Positions 58,253 through 64,000 of a DNA stretch of 64,000 nucleotides are shown one piece after another (within the stretch, counting starts at the first letter, position 1; every line of letters begins with the position of its first letter). Made by a program: the position numbers and the translations under genes. Source of the stretch: an uncultured Muribaculaceae bacterium (GTDB taxonomy: Bacteria > Bacteroidota > Bacteroidia > Bacteroidales > Muribaculaceae). The notes under the pieces were generated by a model. The model did not search any database. It had not been told where the DNA came from and saw nothing but the letters and a program-made list of their open reading frames with translations. Location of the stretch: contig CAJTOB010000008.1 in NCBI GenBank assembly GCA_910578035.1, forward strand, positions 1 through 64,000, in the 5' to 3' direction.

Positions 58253-60406
58253 ATGAAAAAAGTTATTGCAATAATCTCTGCGGCGGCTCTGCTATGCGGC
58301 TGCGCCTCGGAGAAAAAGGAAAAGACACTTACTGACTATGTAAACCCGCTGCTGGGCACGGCCACCCTGTGGGAGACCGAAGACCTCGGCTATGAGCGCC
58401 ATCAGGAAAAGCGCACATGGGGCGCAGAGGCATTCCCCGGCGCCGCCCTGCCAAATGCAATGGTGCAGCTCACGCCCGTAACAATGTGGCGCGCCGGTGC
58501 CGGCTACCAGTATGAGGACACCACTATCCTCGGCTTCGCCCACACCGCAATGGGCCACTGGAACCTCATCGACCTGCCGATGATTCCCGTCACCGGCAAT
58601 GTCAACGCCGACAACTACGCCTCAGGCTATTCGCACACCAACGAATCGGCCCGCCCCGGCTACTATCAGGTGCATCTGAATAAATATGATGTTAACGCCG
58701 AGCTCACCAGCACCCTCCACGCCGGCTACCATAAATATACGTTCAAAGACGGCGACGCCAAGCGCCTGCTCGTCAACGTGGCCCACAACCAGCACAACGT
58801 GCGCGACTGGGAAGTAGACCAGGTTGCCGACAATGCTTTCGCCGGCCGCCAGGGCGGTCTCTACTACTACGCCGTCACCAACCTCCCTATCGATTCCATC
58901 GGCATCGTACAGAGCAAGGTCGAGAAAGGCGCGCCCGTAGCCATAGTAGACTTCAAGAACAATACCGGTAAAGAGCCTCTCGAAGTGAAAATCGGTCTGT
59001 CGTATGTCAGCACCGACAACGCCCGCCTCAATCTCGAGACAGAAATGCTTGCCAAGAACTTCGATCAGGTGCGTCAGGAAGCCGACGACACATGGAGCGC
59101 CCTTCTGGGCAAGGTGCAGGTTGAAGGCGGCACAGAGCGCCAGAAAGGCCTTCTCTACACCACCCTCTACCGCGCTTCGCTCATGCCCCGCCTCGAAAGC
59201 GACGTCAACGGCGAATACCGCGACAACCGCCGCGAAGTAGTCAAGGACTCGACTTTCCGCTACTACTCAAACCCCGCCTTCTGGGATGTGAGCCGCAACC
59301 AGCTCATTCTCCTCACAATGCTTCAGCCCGACGTTGCAAGCGACGTAATCAAATCTACCATCGACCGCGGCGAAAAGGGCAGCGGCTACATTCCCTCGTA
59401 CTTCCACGGCGACCACGCCCCGACATTTGTCATCGGCACATGGAAGCGCGGCGTGCAGGACTTCGACCTCAGCCGTGCCTACGCCCTCGCACTCAAGAGC
59501 GCCACTGTGCCCGGTCGCGGCGGCCGCGCATGGATGGAAGAATACCTCGCCAACGGCTATGTGGCCGACGAGAACGCCCCCGACTGCCCCTTCTGGGACG
59601 AAAAGAAAGGCGGCGTCACCAAGACCCTCGAATATGCCTACGACGACTACGCCGTAGCCCAGATTGCCAAGGAACTCGGCGATTCAACCAACTACAACAT
59701 GCTCATGGAGCACAGCAAGAACTATAAGAACGTGTTCAACCCCGAGACAGGCTTCTTCCAGGGCCGTATCGACGGCGGAGCATGGCTCGAGCCCTACAAC
59801 CCCGACCTACCCTACTATCAGCACATGTACCGCGAGGCAAACGGCTGGAACTCACTCTTCTATGCTCCCCACGACCCCGAAGGCATGATTGCCCTCTACT
59901 CTTCGCCCGACAAGGTAGAAGCGCTGCTCGACACAATGCTCGTGCGCCCCTACTGCGGCCTCGAAGTGGCTAACCTCACCGGCTTCATCGGCAACTACTG
60001 CCACGGCAACCAGCCCGGCCACAACATTCCATACACCTACTACTTCATCGGCAAGCAGGAGAAATCGCAGGAGCTCATCAACCGTATCCTCGACCGCTTC
60101 TACGACATGGGCGCCGAAGGCCTCGCCTACGCCGGCATGGACGACGCCGGCGAAATGTCGGCATGGTATGCCCTCAACGCCCTCGGTCTCTACACCTACT
60201 CGCCCGCCGACCCCGAATATATCGTATCGGTGCCCCTCTTCGATAAAGCCACCATCGCCCTCGGAGAGAAGCCTGCCACTATCACCAAGACCGGAAATGG
60301 CAACAAGATTAAAGAAATCAAAGTAGGCGACAAGACCCTCGACGGCTACTTCATCGACCACGCCGACCTTGCCGCCGGCGCGCCCGTGACAATCGTCACC
60401 GAATAA
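58253..60406 (+). CDS. Divergent GH92-type alpha-mannosidase lipoprotein
   Basis: A 717-residue GH92-family protein. Lipobox LLCGC gives a lipidated Cys near residue 17 followed by charged SEKKEK. The start TDYVNPLLGT and the C-terminal GNQPGHNIPYTYYFIG are GH92 hallmarks. The acid region reads REANGWNS (Glu528), against the usual EGNxW, and the base/calcium region reads GMDDAGEMSAWYALNALGLY. So catalytic acids appear kept but the substrate pocket differs from the other GH92 here. It follows the LacZ-type gene after 128 bases and is closed by a terminator. Confidence 0.9.
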   Translation: MKKVIAIISAAALLCGCASEKKEKTLTDYVNPLLGTATLWETEDLGYERHQEKRTWGAEAFPGAALPNAMVQLTPVTMWRAGAGYQYEDTTILGFAHTAMGHWNLIDLPMIPVTGNVNADNYASGYSHTNESARPGYYQVHLNKYDVNAELTSTLHAGYHKYTFKDGDAKRLLVNVAHNQHNVRDWEVDQVADNAFAGRQGGLYYYAVTNLPIDSIGIVQSKVEKGAPVAIVDFKNNTGKEPLEVKIGLSYVSTDNARLNLETEMLAKNFDQVRQEADDTWSALLGKVQVEGGTERQKGLLYTTLYRASLMPRLESDVNGEYRDNRREVVKDSTFRYYSNPAFWDVSRNQLILLTMLQPDVASDVIKSTIDRGEKGSGYIPSYFHGDHAPTFVIGTWKRGVQDFDLSRAYALALKSATVPGRGGRAWMEEYLANGYVADENAPDCPFWDEKKGGVTKTLEYAYDDYAVAQIAKELGDSTNYNMLMEHSKNYKNVFNPETGFFQGRIDGGAWLEPYNPDLPYYQHMYREANGWNSLFYAPHDPEGMIALYSSPDKVEALLDTMLVRPYCGLEVANLTGFIGNYCHGNQPGHNIPYTYYFIGKQEKSQELINRILDRFYDMGAEGLAYAGMDDAGEMSAWYALNALGLYTYSPADPEYIVSVPLFDKATIALGEKPATITKTGNGNKIKEIKVGDKTLDGYFIDHADLAAGAPVTIVTE

Positions 60407-60430
60407 GAACATACCTCAATCCATACCCCG

Positions 60431-60470
60431 AATCCCGGAGGGCGGCCACACCGCTCCCCGGGATTTTTTG
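60431..60470 (+). terminator. Terminator after the second GH92 gene
   Basis: AATCCCGG (60431-60438) pairs with CCGGGATT (60458-60465); an inner GGCGG/CCGCT pairing adds to the stem; followed by TTTTTTG. Confidence 0.85.
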
Positions 60471-60629
60471 TTTGCTATACCTAACAAAAATCCGATTTTC
60501 CCATTTTTGTTTGGTATACCTTATATGCCGAGACTGTCAAAAGAAAGTAGGGGCTGAAGAACGGTGGAGTGACAAAAATGGCGCTCCCGGACACATTTTT
60601 TCACATGGCGATACATATTTTTGCAAGTG

Positions 60630-60736
60630 TAGACCGTCTTTTCCTCTGCCAGCCGGCCAAGGGCCGACAAGGAAAACTTAGCCGGCGGAAGGAGCCCGAC
60701 AAAGGGCTGGGAACGAGTGTAATCTTTACACTTTTT
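60630..60736 (+). ncRNA. Candidate short leader RNA upstream of SusC
   Basis: Behind TATTTTTG (60616-60623) come CGGCC-aag-GGCCG and AGCCC/GGGCT hairpins, then AGTGTAA-tct-TTACACT (60716-60732) followed by TTTT (60733-60736). The layout resembles a small terminated transcript or an attenuated leader in front of the SusC gene. No known RNA family is recognised. Confidence 0.35.
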
Positions 60737-60792
60737 AGGCTTCGCAGAGGGATTTAACACATGTGTATAACCATTTTTAACACTAAAATATG

Positions 60793-60800
60793 TAACTTCG
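60793..60800 (+). promoter_or_regulatory. Variant -7 element of the right-end SusC gene
   Basis: TAACTTCG with TTAA 12 bases upstream (60777-60780), as before the GH3 operon. It lies 192 bases before the SusC ATG, implying a long 5' leader if used. Confidence 0.35.
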
Positions 60801-60991
60801 ACCTGCGAAATGTGGCAAAATCCGGCCAATATTGGGCTTTTCAGGGCTCTGTACGCAGGAAAAGACATATTTGTCATAATCCGACACACTTTTTTATAGA
60901 ATATATCGGAATTTTGCCGTGCATTAAGTTGCGAAAACACAACGACCGAAAATAAATCTATCCAATAATTATCACTAAAAATCTAATTCGA

Positions 60992-63900
60992 ATGAAGAAA
61001 TCGAGACCTAAGAGATTATGGTTCGCTTTAGGAGGATTTCTTGCAGTGGCAGCCATCGCCGGTTCGCCTCAGCAAGCATTCGCCGAGCCACAATCGACGG
61101 GCGTCAATCAAGAGGCGACCGTGACGGTAAAAGGTACTGTCTTCGATGAAAACGACGAGCCCGTGATCGGTGCCAGCGTCGTGGTCAAAGGTTCAAAAGC
61201 ATCAGCCGTAACCGACATCGACGGCAATTTCTCTATCAGATGTAAGAAATCCGACCGGCTTGTAATATCGTATGTCGGATATAATCCTCTCGAGATTTCG
61301 GCTTCCGCCAATCTGAGCGACATCAAACTCCAGGCCAAATCCGAGCTTCTCGATGACGTGGTTGTCATCGGTTATGGTACTACCACCCGCCGCGCTGCCG
61401 TAGGCGCTGTCGACCAGGTGAAAGGCGAAAAGATTGCCGAACGCCCCGTTCTGAACATGACCCAGGCCATGCAGGGTGCTGCGCCTAACGTCATCATCCA
61501 GTCGAACTCGTATGACCCCAACAACCAGAGCACAACCTTCAACGTGCGTGGTGTGACTTCGACAACCAGCTCCTCGCCTCTGTTCGTCATCGACGGTGTC
61601 GTAGCCGACGACGGCGCTTTCAACCGACTCAACCCCAACGACGTAGAAAATATCTCCGTGCTCAAGGATGCCGGCGCGGCTGCAATCTACGGTTCGCGTT
61701 CGGCAGCCGGCGTTATTCTGGTGACAACCAAGGGCGGTAAGAAAGACACTCCCGCCACTGTCACTTTCAGCGCCAATGTAGGCTGGCAGGACCCCTACTA
61801 TCCCTTCGACACTGTAGACGGCTATCAGAACGCCACTCTCTACAACCAGGCTCTCATCAACTCGGGCCTGGCTCCAAAGTTCACCCCCGAGGAAATCCAG
61901 GACCTCTACAACCACCGCGCCGAAGAAGTATGGGCTGTAGACGAAATCAGCAAGACCGCACTCCAGCAGAAATATAATGTGATGGTGCAGGGCGGCAGCA
62001 AGAACACCACATACATGTTCTCGCTCGGCTACTACAACCAGGCAAGTAACCTTGTGGGCAAGAACAACCAGGGTATTCAGCGCTACAACATGCGTATGAA
62101 CATCGGCACCGACATCGGCCGCTTCCACATCGGTGCCATCATGCAGTATACCCGCAACAACTCGATGATGTCGTCGGCATATCTCTTCAACGTGTATGCA
62201 GACTCGCGTCGTACGCCCAAGTACTACTACAACAACACCACGATGAAAGACGGCCTGTATGTGTACAACACCTACGGCGGTTCGCCCGTGGGCGCGCTCA
62301 ATACTCCGGGCTATAACAAGTATCGCAACAACGACTTCAGCGGCACCATCAACGCCGACTTCAAGATTATCGAAGGTCTTAAACTCCGCGGTGTGTTCGG
62401 CGCCAACGTCAACAACCAGGCCCGCTCGACCCGCAATATTCCTGTAGAGCACTACAGCCCCTCAGGCGAACTCCAGACCGTATCGCCCAAGGACTACAGC
62501 GCAGGCAACTGGAACTACGACTCCTATCGCCTGAATTCGCAGCTCCTTCTCGACTTCAACCGCACATTCAAAGACATCCACACCGTAAACGCCATGTTCG
62601 GTTTCACCAACGAATCGTGGACCGGCTCGGGCAATGAAGTATCGCAGGGTTACATCGACCCCGACCTCGGCACTCCCTCGGAAGACACGACCACTGAGAA
62701 CGATGCTTTCGGCGGCCATACTTATCTCAACGACCGCGGTCGTACTTCTATCAACTCGCTCATCGGACGTGTCGGCTACAACTATGCTGATAAGTATCTG
62801 GCTGAATTTACATTCCGCTACGACGGTTCGAGCAAGTTCCACAAAGACCACCGCTGGGGCTTCTTCCCCTCCGCATCACTCGGCTGGCGTGCCACCGAAG
62901 AAGAATTCCTCACCCGCTACCGCGAAAACATAGGCGACCTCAAGCTCCGCCTCTCGTGGGGTATCCTCGGTAACCAGGCAGTAGGCGATTTCGACCGCTT
63001 CACAACCTATCAGCTATACAAGGACGGTCTCGTGTTCAACAATCAGGGCGTAGGCTGGGCCGGCTTCAACTCTGGCCAGGACGACCTCACATGGGAAAAG
63101 ACCAAGACCTACAACATCGGTGTTGACGCCACATTCTTCAAAGGCGCCCTCCAGTTCTCTATCGACGGCTTCTACAAGCGCACCACCGATATCCTACAGA
63201 CTCCCCGCTATCCCGGTATCTTCGGCACATCGGTGCCCCGCGCCAACATCGGCGAAATGAGCAACCGCGGCTGGGAACTCTCTATCCAATACTATCTCCG
63301 CACAGGCGAATTCAACCACAATTTCAGCCTCAACCTCGGCGACACACAGAACAAGCTTCTCAAATATCCCGGCCACGAATCAATCAGCGGCATGGACGGT
63401 CTAAGCTCGCTCCGCCGCGAAGGTCTGCCTCTGATGAGCTACTTCGGTCTCCAGGCCGACGGCCTCTTCCAGAGCTATGAGGAAATCGAAAGCTCCGCTA
63501 CTGTTCCCGGCGTAACAGTACACCCCGGCGACGTGAAGTACGTCGACCAGAACGGCGACGGTGTGATCGACAACAACGACCGCGTTGTCCTCGGCAACCC
63601 CTTCCCCCGCTACACATTCGGCTTCAACTACGGCCTCACATGGCGCGGATTCGACTTCTCGATGTTCTGGCAGGGTGTAGGCAAGCGCTCGCAGTATGTG
63701 CGCGGTGAAATGCTCGAACCTTTCCACGCCAACTACTCGTGGATTATCTACAAGCATCAGCTCGACTTCTGGACTCCCACCAACACAGACGCCGAATATC
63801 CCCGTCTGTCGGCTTCGGGCTCGAGCTCGTACACCAACAACTACAAGGGCAGCTCGCTCAACGTTCACAACGGCGCATATGCCCGTCTGAAGAACCTCAC

Positions 63901-64000
63901 CCTGGGCTACAGCCTCCCCAACAAGGTTATCCGCACTCTGGGCATGAGCAAGTGCCGCTTCTATGTGACAGGCGAAAACCTCTGGACAATCTGCAACAAG
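60992..64000 (+). CDS. susC-like: SusC/RagA TonB-dependent transporter (partial, runs off the window)
   Basis: The first 1003 residues of a SusC-family outer-membrane transporter; the frame is still open at the window end. Signal region about 1-31 (ending AFA), carboxypeptidase-regulatory-like domain (about 45-115: GTVFDENDEPVIGASV, ISYVGYNPLEI), plug domain (about 120-250: VVIGYGTTTRRAAVGAV, FNVRGVTST, VLKDAGAAAIYGSRSAAGVILVTTKGG), then barrel strands. It differs clearly from the other SusC here, so it should take a different oligosaccharide. A SusD partner is expected just beyond the window. No STN domain is seen. Confidence 0.94.
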   Translation, partial: MKKSRPKRLWFALGGFLAVAAIAGSPQQAFAEPQSTGVNQEATVTVKGTVFDENDEPVIGASVVVKGSKASAVTDIDGNFSIRCKKSDRLVISYVGYNPLEISASANLSDIKLQAKSELLDDVVVIGYGTTTRRAAVGAVDQVKGEKIAERPVLNMTQAMQGAAPNVIIQSNSYDPNNQSTTFNVRGVTSTTSSSPLFVIDGVVADDGAFNRLNPNDVENISVLKDAGAAAIYGSRSAAGVILVTTKGGKKDTPATVTFSANVGWQDPYYPFDTVDGYQNATLYNQALINSGLAPKFTPEEIQDLYNHRAEEVWAVDEISKTALQQKYNVMVQGGSKNTTYMFSLGYYNQASNLVGKNNQGIQRYNMRMNIGTDIGRFHIGAIMQYTRNNSMMSSAYLFNVYADSRRTPKYYYNNTTMKDGLYVYNTYGGSPVGALNTPGYNKYRNNDFSGTINADFKIIEGLKLRGVFGANVNNQARSTRNIPVEHYSPSGELQTVSPKDYSAGNWNYDSYRLNSQLLLDFNRTFKDIHTVNAMFGFTNESWTGSGNEVSQGYIDPDLGTPSEDTTTENDAFGGHTYLNDRGRTSINSLIGRVGYNYADKYLAEFTFRYDGSSKFHKDHRWGFFPSASLGWRATEEEFLTRYRENIGDLKLRLSWGILGNQAVGDFDRFTTYQLYKDGLVFNNQGVGWAGFNSGQDDLTWEKTKTYNIGVDATFFKGALQFSIDGFYKRTTDILQTPRYPGIFGTSVPRANIGEMSNRGWELSIQYYLRTGEFNHNFSLNLGDTQNKLLKYPGHESISGMDGLSSLRREGLPLMSYFGLQADGLFQSYEEIESSATVPGVTVHPGDVKYVDQNGDGVIDNNDRVVLGNPFPRYTFGFNYGLTWRGFDFSMFWQGVGKRSQYVRGEMLEPFHANYSWIIYKHQLDFWTPTNTDAEYPRLSASGSSSYTNNYKGSSLNVHNGAYARLKNLTLGYSLPNKVIRTLGMSKCRFYVTGENLWTICNK

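Larger units (their letters stand above)
60407..60991. other. 585-base gene-free region before the right-end SusC gene
   Basis: Holds the GH92 terminator, an 18-bp imperfect inverted repeat (60474-60491 and 60503-60520, two mismatches) built on GGTATACC, and further on a plus-strand promoter-like TATTTTTG (60616-60623), small GC hairpins and a terminator-like hairpin, then a TAACTTCG element (60793-60800) and a 190-base AT-rich leader. A 139-codon minus-strand frame here (60521-60940) shows no family features and is not called. Confidence 0.6.

Noticed and set aside
60521..60940. 139-codon minus-strand frame upstream of the right-end SusC
   Set aside because: Low-complexity, Lys/Cys/Ser-rich product with no recognisable domain and no promoter or ribosome-binding site; the plus strand carries hairpins and promoter-like elements instead.

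Overview
The window looks like Bacteroidales chromosome, most likely a gut Muribaculaceae-type genome (moderate confidence at family level). Support: arginine is made by a Bacteroides-type cluster with an N-succinylornithine-type transcarbamylase; start sites are preceded by the Bacteroidetes -7 element TAnnTTTG (for example TATCTTTG upstream of lysS, the GH78 and the GH31 genes); there are SusC/SusD pairs and a hybrid two-component regulator; secreted glycoside hydrolases dominate the right two thirds. No rRNA, tRNA, transposase or CRISPR array was seen.

Region 1 (170-8283) is one co-directional arginine operon: GNAT acyltransferase, argG, argC, argD, argF', argB, argE-type M20 deacylase, argH. 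Genes overlap or nearly touch and a strong hairpin follows argH. The set is a full glutamate-to-arginine route through N-blocked (probably N-succinyl) intermediates. Region 2 (8406-15276) holds a secreted TIM-barrel-like protein of unknown function, then lysS, gpsA, rlmN and pdxA. A 4 x 16 bp tandem repeat supplies the last codons and stop of rlmN. A bidirectional terminator closes the block. Region 3 (15350-19804, minus) is a 1484-residue secreted fibronectin/cleaved-adhesin-type protein ending in a type IX secretion (type A) sorting-like tail.

Region 4 (20072 to the right end) is a large polysaccharide utilisation locus. A one-protein HTCS sensor/regulator (minus) stands at the left. A gene-free interval follows with its own promoter, four hairpins and a terminator: a candidate small RNA or 25-codon peptide gene. 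Then come an AT-richer KilA-N orphan, a GH2-GH125 pair (minus), a divergent GH78 lipoprotein (plus), a SusC-SusD pair (minus) with a 12-base homopolymer in its upstream region, a five-gene minus operon (GH31, GH92, esterase, GH38, SGNH hydrolase), a divergent plus operon with mostly 4-nt overlaps (GH3, GH127, GH97, aldo-keto reductase, LacZ-type GH2), a divergent GH92 lipoprotein, a 585-base gene-free leader with a terminator-like hairpin, and a second SusC cut by the window end.

The enzyme set is rich in alpha-mannosidases (GH38, GH92 twice, GH125) plus beta-L-arabinofuranosidase (GH127), rhamnosidase (GH78), GH31, GH97, GH3 and two GH2 enzymes. Such a mixture suggests a branched, protein-linked glycan, possibly plant glycoprotein glycans; this substrate call is inference. 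Coordinates given here use the start codon judged most likely, which in several genes lies downstream of the longest open frame.
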